Source of the DNA: Streptomyces sp. NBC_01244
Lineage (GTDB): Bacteria; Actinomycetota; Actinomycetes; Streptomycetales; Streptomycetaceae
Assembly (NCBI RefSeq): GCF_035987325.1
Contig: NZ_CP108488.1
Span: forward strand, 7,068,001 to 7,132,000
Direction of reading: 5' to 3'
Length of the DNA stretch: 64,000 bases
The notes under the pieces were generated by a model. That model had not been told where the DNA came from and ran no database searches. It worked only from the letters and a program-made list of their open reading frames with translations. The first letter of the stretch is position 1, and each line of letters starts with the position of its first letter. Positions 32,559 through 40,541 of this stretch are shown one piece after another. The translations under genes were made by a program, and so were the position numbers.

Positions 32559-33020
32559 ATCAACGACCTCACCAGCCCCGACATCCTGTACGGCCACACC
32601 CCCGGTCACGTACGACCGCTCTGGGTTGCCCTGCTCGGCGATCTGCCGCAGGCAGCCGTCGTGCTCGAGCGGCTCGGCTTCCAGACCGTGACGGACAACG
32701 GCGGCGAGCTGTACGTCCCGCCCGCCGACGCCAGCACGGAGCGGACCACCGTCATGCACCTCGCCTCGTTCGCGATCTTCTGCAAGGAGGAGTGGACCGT
32801 GATGTACACGCAGAACCACCCGGCCCTCCCCGAAGACCGCGTCCAAGCACTGCTGGGGATGCAGGCCGAAGAAATGGGCATCGACCCCATCGAGCTCGCC
32901 ACCGCACTCGTACGACAGGTGGACCATCTGCCCACCACAGCTCCCGCCGTCGCACCTGTGCTCCCGGTACAGGCCGCTCCTCCTGGCGCAGTTGCCGGCC
33001 ACCGAGCTGCGCACCGCTGA
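32559..33020 (+). CDS. Hypothetical protein, possible ATC start
   Basis: The frame INDLTSPDILYGHTPGHVRP, LWVALLGDLPQAAVVLERLG, FQTVTDNGGELYVPPADAST and HLASFAIFCKEEWTVMYTQN is continuous and has typical codon bias. No ATG, GTG or TTG occurs at its beginning. ATC 32559 stands 6 nt after AAGGA, where a start is expected. GTG 32661 would remove the first 34 residues (VVLERLGFQTV). The protein has about 153 residues and an unknown function. Its end overlaps the first possible start of the ATP-grasp gene. Confidence 0.6.
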   Translation: MNDLTSPDILYGHTPGHVRPLWVALLGDLPQAAVVLERLGFQTVTDNGGELYVPPADASTERTTVMHLASFAIFCKEEWTVMYTQNHPALPEDRVQALLGMQAEEMGIDPIELATALVRQVDHLPTTAPAVAPVLPVQAAPPGAVAGHRAAHR

Positions 33021-33054
33021 ACCGCTCTCGAACCCCACTTTCTTGGAGCTGTAC

Positions 33055-34299
33055 TTGACCCATCAGAACCCTGTCCTCCTCGTCGTTGCCCCCGGTGATT
33101 CCGTTTACCGCGGCTACTGTCTCGAACAGGTCGCCGAGGCTTACGACGTCGTCGTCATCACGCCGAGCCCGATCACCTGGGAAGAACCTCACGTCATCGA
33201 CCATGAGGTCGCCGACCCGCACAACCCGGATGCCCTTCTCGCGGCCGGGCAGGCCCTGGCCGGCCGACACACCATCGCCGGCGTCCTGACCTGGAACGAA
33301 GTCCTCCTGGTCGCCACCGCTCACCTGGCAGAGGCGCTCGGCGTGAAGTCCAACCCGCCCGCAGTGATGCACAACTGCCGGGACAAGCAGGTCACGCGCA
33401 CGCTCCTGGCCCGGCATGGGGTTCCCTCCGCCCGCTCCGTCCAGGTGGCCAGCCTGTTGGAGGCCGCGCTCGTAGCCGAACGGATCGGCTACCCGGTCGT
33501 CCTCAAGCCCGCCGGTCAGGCCGGCAGCGTCGGCGTCATCCGGGTCGACGCGGTCGAGGAACTCCCGCGCGCCCTGGCCTTCGCCACCACCGGCGCGGCC
33601 CTGCACGGCGGCGAGAACACGGACGTCCTGGTCGAGGAGTACCTCGACGGCCCGGAGATCAGCGTCGAATGCGTCACCCAGAACGGCTCCACCACCGCCG
33701 TGGCCGTCACCCGCAAGCAGCTCGGCTTCGCCCCGTACTTCGAGGAGATCGGGCACACCGTGGACGGGGCCGATCCGCTCCTGGACCAGGTGGCGCCGAT
33801 CGCAGCCGCAGCCATCCGGGCCCTTGGTATCGACCACGGCGTCCAGCACGTCGAAATGCGCCTGACCGCCACCGGTCCGCGCATCATCGAGGTCAACGGC
33901 AGGATCGGCGGCGACCTCATCGGCCACCTGGTCCGCCTCGCGACCGGGATCGACCTGCCCCTCGCCGCCGCCGATCTCGCCTGCGGTGTCACTCCTGACC
34001 TGGCCCCCTCCCGCATCCGCGCCGCCGGCATCACCCTGCTGTACCCGGAAGCCTCCGGCATCCTCACCCACCGCGGCGTCGACGAGCAGTTCATGGACAA
34101 CGCCCTGTGGCTGGAGCGCCTCCAGTGGCTCCGTAGCCCCGGCGACGAGATCGTTCTGCCGCCCGAAGGCGATGTGGACGTCGCGCGGGCCGGGCTCTAC
34201 GTCGTCACCGGCTACGACGTCGCCAAGGTCGAGCAGCGCCTTGCACAGACCGCTGCCCACATCACCCTCACCACGCTCGCGGCCGGCGAGCTCAGCTAG
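33055..34299 (+). CDS. ATP-grasp ligase
   Basis: This 414-residue ATP-grasp enzyme would join a carboxylate to an amine through an acyl-phosphate. An N-terminal pre-ATP-grasp domain (NPVLLVVAPGDSVYRGYCLE, VLTWNEVLLVATAHLAEAL) is followed by RDKQVTRTLLARHGVPSARS (K111) and IGYPVVLKPAGQAGSVGVIR (K151 and the glycine loop). VEEYLDGPEISVECVTQNG and the metal-binding end VEMRLTATGPRIIEVNGRIG follow. The C-terminal domain holds AAGITLLYPEASGILTHRG. TTG 33055 has GGAG 6 nt upstream. The family includes dipeptide ligases such as BacD. With the nearby MFS exporter it may form a small biosynthetic unit. Confidence 0.85.
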   Translation: MTHQNPVLLVVAPGDSVYRGYCLEQVAEAYDVVVITPSPITWEEPHVIDHEVADPHNPDALLAAGQALAGRHTIAGVLTWNEVLLVATAHLAEALGVKSNPPAVMHNCRDKQVTRTLLARHGVPSARSVQVASLLEAALVAERIGYPVVLKPAGQAGSVGVIRVDAVEELPRALAFATTGAALHGGENTDVLVEEYLDGPEISVECVTQNGSTTAVAVTRKQLGFAPYFEEIGHTVDGADPLLDQVAPIAAAAIRALGIDHGVQHVEMRLTATGPRIIEVNGRIGGDLIGHLVRLATGIDLPLAAADLACGVTPDLAPSRIRAAGITLLYPEASGILTHRGVDEQFMDNALWLERLQWLRSPGDEIVLPPEGDVDVARAGLYVVTGYDVAKVEQRLAQTAAHITLTTLAAGELS

Positions 34300-34328
34300 C
34301 CGCACCGTCGCCGATGCCCCAGGACCCC

Positions 34329-35180
34329 ATGACTCATACCGACGAACCCGCGGGGGACTACTACGTCAGCCCCCGCTACCTGGCCGGATCTACCGTCGAG
34401 GGCGACCCGGGTCTCCAGCCCGCCCTCGACGCGGGATGGAAACCGAGCTGGGACGACCACGGAAACGTCTTTCTCCCTGCCCCTGACCAGCGGGTGCGGA
34501 TCGGCTACATGCCGGAGGGCGACGACGACGCCCTGTGGAAGATCAGCGCGTACGAGCACCACTTCGGTGCACCACGGTGGGCCGCCGCCTTCAACGACAA
34601 GGCCCCCACCGAATTCGTCACCGCCTTCACCATCCAGCTCGTCGCCGCCTACCAGAGGGACGACGGCTCGGACCTGCGCAGCCCCGGCGGTGTCAGCAGG
34701 GGCTTCGGCCCGCTGATGGAAGCGGGTTGGAGCACTCACATCGCGCCCGGCCGCCTGGAGCTGACCTCCCCGGACGGACTCGCCGGAGCCTGGTTCGACC
34801 ACGGCCCCCTCGACGACGCACGCGAGCTGGTAACCAATGACACGCGCTGGGGAATATGGGGCGGGCCGGAGCGCTCCTACTCCTCCTGGTACGCCGTCTT
34901 CAGCAGCCGCACGCCGGTCGACCTGATAGCCGCCACCGCCACCGCCGTCGTCAACCCCGAGCCCGTACTGCGGTGGGAGGGCGAGCTGTCCCAGATGACT
35001 AAGCGGCACGCCCAGCTCACACCCGTGGTGCCACCGAAGCCGCCCACACCCACCCCCCTCGACCTCGCACGCCTCCGCACACCCCCGACCGTACGTCCCG
35101 CCAGCGTCCACCGCTGGTCGACCACCACGGTTCCCGGTGCCCGACTCCCCGTTCCGGCCCGCCCCGCTGCCCGCCGCTGA
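34329..35180 (+). CDS. DUF317 protein (copy 4)
   Basis: The protein of about 283 residues has two DUF317 units. Unit one: YYVSPRYLAGSTVEGDPGLQ, LPAPDQRVRIGYMPEGDDDA and AAFNDKAPTEFVTAFTIQLV. Unit two: GFGPLMEAGWSTHIAPGRLE, SPDGLAGAWFDHGP and AVFSSRTPVDLIAATATAVV. A long Pro/Thr/Arg tail follows. ATG 34329 has AGGA close by, and ATG 34314 is an alternative. Transcribed on the plus strand, it opens a second DUF317 cluster that mirrors the one at 1-4.5 kb. Confidence 0.82.
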   Translation: MTHTDEPAGDYYVSPRYLAGSTVEGDPGLQPALDAGWKPSWDDHGNVFLPAPDQRVRIGYMPEGDDDALWKISAYEHHFGAPRWAAAFNDKAPTEFVTAFTIQLVAAYQRDDGSDLRSPGGVSRGFGPLMEAGWSTHIAPGRLELTSPDGLAGAWFDHGPLDDARELVTNDTRWGIWGGPERSYSSWYAVFSSRTPVDLIAATATAVVNPEPVLRWEGELSQMTKRHAQLTPVVPPKPPTPTPLDLARLRTPPTVRPASVHRWSTTTVPGARLPVPARPAARR

Positions 35181-35208
35181 TTCCGCCGAACCAGGAGGCC
35201 CCACGTCC

Positions 35209-35706
35209 ATGGCGCTGTCACCGAAAGCCTTCTTCACCCAGGAACTGGCCCTCACCTTCGATAACGGTGCCGTAGTCGGCAACAGCTACTACGCGGCCCC
35301 CGCCCCGACCAGCCCGCTCCTCCTGAGGATCTCTTTCCAGCCCACCATCCGACAGGGGGAGTACGCCGGTCTGCGGCTGCGCATCGTCCACGCGGACCGC
35401 GGGACCATCGACGAGATCACGCTCTCCTTCGCCGACCACGGCACCTTCAGCACACGGGACAGGGCTGCAGGCCGGACGGACCGATCAGACGGCTACGCCG
35501 TCTTCCGGGACTTCAACCCCCGCGCATCGGGCCCGGCGCCTTGGGCCGGCGGGGACTGGACCCGCCTGAAGGCCGCCGTCACCCGCTACGCCGACCTCTG
35601 GTTCTCCACCCGCCCCACCCCTCCTCGCGCACCCGGTACGTCGCTTGCCCGCACCACAGCGCTGCCGCTCGCCGAGAAGACCACCGTCCAGGGCCGCCAC
35701 CGATAG
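35209..35706 (+). CDS. Hypothetical beta-rich protein, 165 residues
   Basis: ATG 35209 has AGGAGG ten bases upstream. The product begins MALSPKAFFTQELALTFDNG and continues SPLLLRISFQPTIRQGEYAG, LRLRIVHADRGTIDEITLSF and DWTRLKAAVTRYADLWFSTR. It looks like a small beta-sandwich followed by a helix. No family is recognised. It lies between two DUF317 genes, as the small proteins of the minus-strand cluster do. Confidence 0.72.
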   Translation: MALSPKAFFTQELALTFDNGAVVGNSYYAAPAPTSPLLLRISFQPTIRQGEYAGLRLRIVHADRGTIDEITLSFADHGTFSTRDRAAGRTDRSDGYAVFRDFNPRASGPAPWAGGDWTRLKAAVTRYADLWFSTRPTPPRAPGTSLARTTALPLAEKTTVQGRHR

Positions 35707-35756
35707 CCGATGCCCGAACCACCCCACCGACGAACGGACCGGAACTGACCGACCCC

Positions 35757-36542
35757 ATGAACCCACTGCCCTCGGACAAGATCGTGTCCGTCCACGCCCG
35801 GCACCTCGCCGGCCGCGGATCGGACCAGGTCTTCGACGGATGGCCCTTCCCCCACAACAGCGGTGAACACGACTGGACATTCCATTGCCCTGAGGACGGG
35901 TACCAAGTGGCATCCAGCCCCTGCATGAGGCTGCGGTCCGGTTTCCTCGCCGACCCCGGCGGCGCAGCCGGAGACGGAGTCTGGATCACCGCCGCACACC
36001 AGCAGCCCTTCGAACCGGCAGCCTGGAAGGCCAAGTTCGACGCCTCTACCCCCGTCGAGATGATCTGGGACTTCCACACCGAGCTGCTGCACTTCTACCT
36101 GGACGACGCCTACAGCGACAGCGACATGCTGTTCGACGACGACACCCCTCCTGTCGCCGCGTACCTGCCACTGCTCAACTCCGGCTGGAACCACACCGTC
36201 AGCCATAGGGGATCCCAGCGCTTCCGCAGCCCGGACGGCATGGCACTCCTCGAACACCGGTACATCGCCACCGACCTCGATAAGCCGATGTGGACGCTGA
36301 CCGCTGGCTACCCCGTTGAACCGCTGTGGCGAGCATCCTTCACCGGCCGGACCCCCGTCACCTACGTCGCGGCCTTCACCGCCTCCCTGGTCGCGGAGGA
36401 GCCGCTCACACGAGCCGTGGACGAAGTCCCCTTCCACACCAGGCGCCTCGCCCGACTGTCCTCCGTCCCGGACCGCAAACCCGCCAGCACCCCGGCCCTG
36501 CCGCCGGCGCCCCCGCACAACACGGCGGCCCGCGCCCGCTGA
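35757..36542 (+). CDS. DUF317 protein (copy 5)
   Basis: The product has 261 residues. Recognisable DUF317 elements are VSVHARHLAGRGSDQVFDGW, AKFDASTPVEMIWDFHTELL, then PLLNSGWNHTVSHRGSQRFR, SPDGMALLEHRYIATDLDK and ASFTGRTPVTYVAAFTASLV. The first unit is more divergent than in other copies. A Pro/Ala tail ends the protein. ATG 35757 is the only sensible start; the ribosome site is weak. The function is unknown. Confidence 0.8.
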   Translation: MNPLPSDKIVSVHARHLAGRGSDQVFDGWPFPHNSGEHDWTFHCPEDGYQVASSPCMRLRSGFLADPGGAAGDGVWITAAHQQPFEPAAWKAKFDASTPVEMIWDFHTELLHFYLDDAYSDSDMLFDDDTPPVAAYLPLLNSGWNHTVSHRGSQRFRSPDGMALLEHRYIATDLDKPMWTLTAGYPVEPLWRASFTGRTPVTYVAAFTASLVAEEPLTRAVDEVPFHTRRLARLSSVPDRKPASTPALPPAPPHNTAARAR

Positions 36543-36600
36543 CTCGCCCGGCCATACGCCGGCAACCCGTTGAGCCAACCCACCAAGGAGCAGACCCCCG

Positions 36601-37617
36601 TTGTCCAGCCGATCCGCCCGCCGCAAGGCACCCACCGCTGCCATCGCCGTTGCCGCCGCCGCGACGGGAGCCCTGACCTGGGCACCCTCGGCCTCAGCCG
36701 AGGCACCCGAGCCGACCCCCTCCACCTCGGCCCCGGCACCGCGCAGCATGCCCGAGCCGGAGCCCGGCGGCGTCGAGATCCACAAGAAGGACCCCGCCGG
36801 TGCCACGCTCGAAGGCGCCCAGTTCAGCCTCCTCGACACCGTCAACGGGACGAAGGCTCTGCAGGGCAAGACCGGAGCCGACGGCATCCTCCGATTCGAG
36901 AAGGTCACCCCCGGCGTCTACCGGCTCAAGGAGACCGACTCCGGCAGCGCCATCCACGACCTTGCCGAGGACCGGGACATCATCGTCACCCCCGGCCAGG
37001 TCACCCCCGTCACCGTCGTCGACCCCTTCAAGCCCGCGGAACTGACGGTGAAGAAAACCGACAAGACCACCGGCAAGCCGCTCGCCGGCGCCGTGATCAA
37101 CATCCGGCCCTCCGGCACCGGGGGAGAAGCCGTCACCCTGACCACCGGCAAGGACGGCACCGCGAAGGCCCAGCTCACCGTCACCGCCCGCTCCGGCTCC
37201 GCCTACACCGCCACCGAGACCAAGGCACCCTCCGGCTACCAGCTCGACTCGAGCCCGGTCCAGGTCACCGCGAAGCCCGCCGCCGGTACGACCGCGGAGT
37301 TCACCAACACGCCCACCGCGACCACCCCGCCGACCCAGCAGCCGAGCAAGCCGCCCACGACCAAGCCCAAGCCCACCCCCGACACCTCCGCACCCGCCAC
37401 CCCGACCCCGGACAACACCAGCAGCACCCCCGCCCCGTCCGACACCCCGACCAGCACGCCCACGCCCCCCGCCGGTTCGGACGGTCAGCTCGCTCGTACG
37501 GGCGCCGGCTCCACCAGCTGGCTCGCCGCGGCGGGAGGCCTTCTGATCAGCGCCGGGGGCGGCGCCATCTGGGCTGTTCGGCGCCGACGGGCCAACCAGC
37601 CGGACGACGCCTCCTGA
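36601..37617 (+). CDS. Cell-surface protein with SpaA-like repeats and LAxTG sorting signal
   Basis: TTG 36601 has AAGGAG upstream. The 338-residue product has a signal peptide (residues 1-33, AAIAVAAAATGALTWAPSAS). Two SpaA/prealbumin-like domains follow at about 57-140 (VEIHKKDPAGATLEGAQFSL) and 147-236 (LTVKKTDKTTGKPLAGAVIN, ending ATETKAPSGYQL, with the Lys and Glu typical of isopeptide-forming folds). A Thr/Pro stalk precedes the sorting signal LARTG (297-301), a TM helix (AAAGGLLISAGGGAIWAV) and a basic tail. LAxTG suits the class E sortases of Streptomyces. It may aid mating-pair contact. A terminator follows. Confidence 0.88.
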   Translation: MSSRSARRKAPTAAIAVAAAATGALTWAPSASAEAPEPTPSTSAPAPRSMPEPEPGGVEIHKKDPAGATLEGAQFSLLDTVNGTKALQGKTGADGILRFEKVTPGVYRLKETDSGSAIHDLAEDRDIIVTPGQVTPVTVVDPFKPAELTVKKTDKTTGKPLAGAVINIRPSGTGGEAVTLTTGKDGTAKAQLTVTARSGSAYTATETKAPSGYQLDSSPVQVTAKPAAGTTAEFTNTPTATTPPTQQPSKPPTTKPKPTPDTSAPATPTPDNTSSTPAPSDTPTSTPTPPAGSDGQLARTGAGSTSWLAAAGGLLISAGGGAIWAVRRRRANQPDDAS

Positions 37618-37662
37618 CACACGCAGCACCGCCGTGAACGGCGGGACAACCGAATAACGCAC

Positions 37663-37706
37663 GCGAGGGCGGCATTCCCACTGGGGATGCCGCCCTCGCT
37701 TTGTGC
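37663..37706 (+). terminator. Rho-independent terminator after the surface protein
   Basis: Seventeen-nt arms GCGAGGGCGGCATTCCC and GGGGATGCCGCCCTCGC (one mismatch) surround a 3-nt loop, followed by TTTGTGCT. A smaller hairpin CCGCC-GTGAA-CGGCGG lies just before it near 37630. It ends the plus-strand run begun at 28.3 kb. Confidence 0.8.
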
Positions 37707-37845
37707 TGTCCGCACAGACCGGGCCGTTCCTCCTGCGGGAGATCGCTGACAGCAGAGCAGCAGAGCGCCTCACACGCTGGAACACCATCGCAGGTGCATG
37801 TCAAAGTGGGTGTCTTCCTGGCCCCTTCCGAGCACGGAGCCGCCC

Positions 37846-38199
37846 ATGAACCACGCCGGCGATCAGCCCGGCTTCTCCACCACGATCGAGGCCCTGCGGA
37901 TCCGCACGTGGCTCCTCGGCCGTGGACACCCCACCCAGATCATCGACCACTTCACCGCCGACGACTTCAGCCTGGTCGTCGACGACCGAGCCGATGTACA
38001 CGTCGCCAGCAAGGACGGCCGCTTCTACCTCGGCTGGTTTCCCGAGGGCCGTCCCGGCGCCCGCGATGCCGGCTGGGTGATCGCCGTCACCGGCACGGCC
38101 ACCGTGCAGGGCTATCGGGCGACGTTCAGCACAGAGACCCCCGCTGCCGTCGTGGCTGCCGCCGTCGAGGCCGTACTCGCGACTTCCCGGCGCATCTGA
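37846..38199 (+). CDS. Short DUF317-type protein (copy 6)
   Basis: ATG 37846 gives 117 residues with a single DUF317-like unit: LLGRGHPTQIIDHFTADDFS, VDDRADVHVASKDGRFYLGW and FPEGRPGARDAGWVIAVTGT, then YRATFSTETPAAVVAAAVEA. It lacks the usual SPRYLAGPGD opening and has half the usual length. It may be a minimal form or an old truncation. It is the first gene after the terminator, so a promoter should lie in 37707-37845. Confidence 0.65.
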   Translation: MNHAGDQPGFSTTIEALRIRTWLLGRGHPTQIIDHFTADDFSLVVDDRADVHVASKDGRFYLGWFPEGRPGARDAGWVIAVTGTATVQGYRATFSTETPAAVVAAAVEAVLATSRRI

Positions 38200-38301
38200 T
38201 GCGCAACGACGGCCAGGACCGGCCCCGGTCGCTGCCGTATGCCTCACCCACCTGTCCCGTGCTTCATACGCCGTGCCTCGGCGTGTCCAGAAGGAGCAGC
38301 A

Positions 38302-38598
38302 GTGCAATCACCGACCCATCGCGCCGTGACCGTTGGCGAGATCATCGACCGTCTCTCGTCCTGTGACCGGGACGCTCCGTTCTTCCTCGCGATCAACCCG
38401 GAGTTTCCGTACGTCCATTTCGCCGGAGAGATCGTCAAGGCCCGTGACGGACACGGCCGCCAAGTGGTCTTCCTCGGCGAAGCCGGACAGGGCGAGTTTC
38501 TTCCGCCCGCCATCGCGCAGGCCCTGACCTGGCACCCGCCCACGGGCACTGCCTCCCTCAGCCGCCGAGCAGTACGCCGATCCGCACGGCCGGCATGA
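38302..38598 (+). CDS. Hypothetical protein, 98 residues
   Basis: GTG 38302 has AAGGAG 5-6 nt upstream. The product runs HRAVTVGEIIDRLSSCDRDA, PFFLAINPEFPYVHFAGEIV and QVVFLGEAGQGEFLPPAIAQ. It resembles in outline the small proteins of 70-100 residues that Streptomyces plasmids carry, with a short helix followed by a beta-strand pair. No family is recognised. The next gene begins 27 nt downstream. Confidence 0.68.
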   Translation: MQSPTHRAVTVGEIIDRLSSCDRDAPFFLAINPEFPYVHFAGEIVKARDGHGRQVVFLGEAGQGEFLPPAIAQALTWHPPTGTASLSRRAVRRSARPA

Positions 38599-38625
38599 CC
38601 AGCCACCGAGCCCCTGGAGGCGCCC

Positions 38626-39360
38626 CTGTACTCCCACACCCCGCCCGAACCGAGCACCCCCAACACCGGTTGGCTCTGGGCAAGCCCCCGGCACCTGGCA
38701 GGGGATGACGGAGATCTCGCCGAGGCCGTCGGGAACGCCCTGACGGGCGCCGGCTGGTCCTGCTGGATGACGGCACGCAAGTCGTTCTTCCACTCCAGCC
38801 CCGACCAGCTACGAAGCGCCGAGTGGGTACTGGCCGACCCGCTGACCACCCGCTTGGGCGACCTCCCGATCGCATGGGAAATCTCCGCGCGGGAAGCCCC
38901 CGACCGCGGCATCGCGGCATGGACGGCGTACTTCACCGCCGACATCCCCCACGAAGCGCTCACAGCCTTCGCTCTCGCGTTGGACGCGAGGAAAGAGCCG
39001 GCGTGGGGCTTCGACGGGAGCGACGCGGTCACGCAGGTCCTGGCATCCGCGGACTGGACACCTGACGCCGATGACCCGGAACTCACCTTCTGGGACGTCT
39101 CGAACACCTCGTGCTGGTCCTGGACAGTTCTTCCCGCCGGGATCGAGGACCAGGACCCCCGCCCAGACCTTCCCGGCTGGATGGCCTGGTCGCAGCCGGA
39201 CCTCGCAAGGCCGTACCTGTGGTGTGCGGCGTTCAGCCATTCGGCACCGCATGACCTCGTAAGCACCTTCGCCGAGGCGCTCGTCGCTCCTGCACCGGTG
39301 CCTCGCCGAACCCTCCCGGCCGTCTCCGAGCGGTGCCTCAGGGTCAGCCACATGCCCTAG
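38626..39360 (+). CDS. DUF317 protein (copy 7), CTG start
   Basis: The reading frame opens after the in-frame stop of the preceding gene at 38598. The DUF317 opening WASPRHLAGDDGDLAEAVGN comes before the first ordinary start (ATG 38767), so initiation must be earlier. CTG 38626 stands 5 nt after GGAGG and gives 244 residues. Further elements: ISAREAPDRGIAAWTAYFTA, DIPHEALTAFALAL, VTQVLASADWTPDADDPELT and AAFSHSAPHDLVSTFAEALV. Its TAG stop is the first part of the 226-bp direct repeat that bounds the island. The function is unknown. Confidence 0.78.
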   Translation: MYSHTPPEPSTPNTGWLWASPRHLAGDDGDLAEAVGNALTGAGWSCWMTARKSFFHSSPDQLRSAEWVLADPLTTRLGDLPIAWEISAREAPDRGIAAWTAYFTADIPHEALTAFALALDARKEPAWGFDGSDAVTQVLASADWTPDADDPELTFWDVSNTSCWSWTVLPAGIEDQDPRPDLPGWMAWSQPDLARPYLWCAAFSHSAPHDLVSTFAEALVAPAPVPRRTLPAVSERCLRVSHMP

Positions 39361-39582
39361 ATGATCAATTCCAACGGATGCCTGCGGAGGGTGTGGGGTG
39401 GGCGGCGGCCGAAGCCACCGCGAGACGGTCAGGCGGCGGGCTGCCGGCCGTGGTCGTCGAGGTGGCAGCGGGCGGTCAGGCGTCAGGGTCGACTTCGGGG
39501 TGCGTGAACCGCACGGGCTTGCCTAGCGACCGGGCGTAGGCGATTTCGGCTCGGGTGCTGTCTCCGATGTAGTCGCCGACGA
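39357..39582. repeat. Left 226-bp direct repeat of the island
   Basis: This segment matches 51517-51742 at 224 of 226 positions in the same orientation. It starts with CTAG, which supplies the stop codon of the DUF317 gene here and of the 50858-51520 gene in the other copy. It ends inside the 3' part of the deoxyribosyltransferase-like gene. Confidence 0.95.
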
Positions 39583-39718
39583 AAGCGCCTGTGTTCGCGA
39601 ATACTGAGCACTCGGCGCCCCGAACCTGGGCGGGAGTCGCGTGGCGGTTGGAGATCATCGTCGTTCTTTCATCCAGCAGGCGGGGCGAATGTCGCGGCCA
39701 TCGCGGGTCCGGTGCCAT
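39476..39718 (-). pseudogene. 3' fragment of the 51636-52025 gene with a foreign 5' end
   Basis: The last 35 codons (GDYIGDSTRAEIAYARSLGK and on) are identical to the end of the gene at 51636-52025. Upstream of 39582 the sequence is unrelated (MISNRHATPAQVRGAECSVF), so the N-terminal part with the CGSTRF motif is missing. It is probably non-functional and marks the island's left junction. Confidence 0.75.
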
Positions 39719-40138
39719 TAGCTTGTCATTTTGTCCAGTCGGCGGGGCTTGGTGCCCTTCTTGTGATGGGCGGGTCTGGTGTCCGCCTCGCCGGTTGCGA
39801 GGACCCGTCCCACGTCGTGACGGGTTGCCGAACGGCTGTTTCTTGAACCGAGTGGGCGGCCGGGGCCAGGTCGGGAGGGTTTGGGCGCACGCGCTGGCGT
39901 CGGGGTCTGAGCGTGGAGGTTTCTGAACCCGGTTCAGGCGGGGGTCGTGGTCACCCGCGCAGTGTGCCGCCCGGCCTCGGCGGTCCGGTCCGGTTCACCG
40001 GCGGTAGCAGTGGCTTAACCGCTCTGTTCTGGTGAGCTGAAACAACCAGCCTGGCCCTGCTGGCCAGGGCCAGAGCACTATCACCGCTGATAGCGGCCTG
40101 GCCCTACCCGCAGGGCCGGACCTGGGAGACTAGGGATC
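39719..40138. other. Intergenic region at the left end of the island
   Basis: No gene is convincing in these 420 nt. The base composition is slightly lower in GC with short T-rich stretches (CTTGTCATTTTGTCC). Its last 90 nt hold the cluster of inverted repeats listed separately. It may be a control region for the genes at 40139 and 40542. Confidence 0.4.
40052..40117. promoter_or_regulatory. Three consecutive inverted repeats
   Basis: In 66 nt there are TGGCCCTG-5-CAGGGCCA (40052-40072), CTATCA-4-TGATAG (40078-40093) and GGCCCT-6-AGGGCC (40100-40117). They end 21 nt before the ATG at 40139. The outer two share GGCCCT arms. They may be operators, recombination arm sites or a structured leader. 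There is no U-run for termination. Confidence 0.45.
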
Positions 40139-40360
40139 ATGACCGACCGTCGACCGCTCTCGCTGCCCACCTTCTCCGAGCCCGCTTCCGACGCTCCCGT
40201 ACCCGCCCAGGCGGGTGGGCGCCGGCTGATGCCGGTCGAGCAGGGCGCCGACTTCCGCCAGCCGCCCGGCGAGACCGAGCCCGAGCCCGCACCCGCCCCG
40301 GCCCGACGTCCGCTCGCCCCCGGCGGCCTCACCTTCTCAGACCCGGACCGCCATATCTGA
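40139..40360 (+). CDS. Small Pro-rich hypothetical protein, 73 residues
   Basis: ATG 40139 opens a 73-residue frame: MTDRRPLSLPTFSEPASDAP, GGRRLMPVEQGADFRQPPGE and RRPLAPGGLTFSDPDRHI. It is rich in Pro and Glu and probably disordered. There is GGAG about 10 nt before the start. No family is recognised. It lies just inside the left boundary of the island after the inverted-repeat cluster. Confidence 0.5.
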   Translation: MTDRRPLSLPTFSEPASDAPVPAQAGGRRLMPVEQGADFRQPPGETEPEPAPAPARRPLAPGGLTFSDPDRHI

Positions 40361-40541
40361 GCGCTACCACCACGGGTTGCGCCCCGTCCAGGACCAGCTC
40401 ACCACCTAGCCCCACCGCCCGGTGTGCCAGCGCCTCCACCTGGACAGATGTCGTAGCCGGCCCGGCTCACGCCTCGGATACCGTGTTCCTCTACGGGGTG
40501 CCATAACGGATGTGACGCCCCCCACCGGAGGTAGTCAGCGT

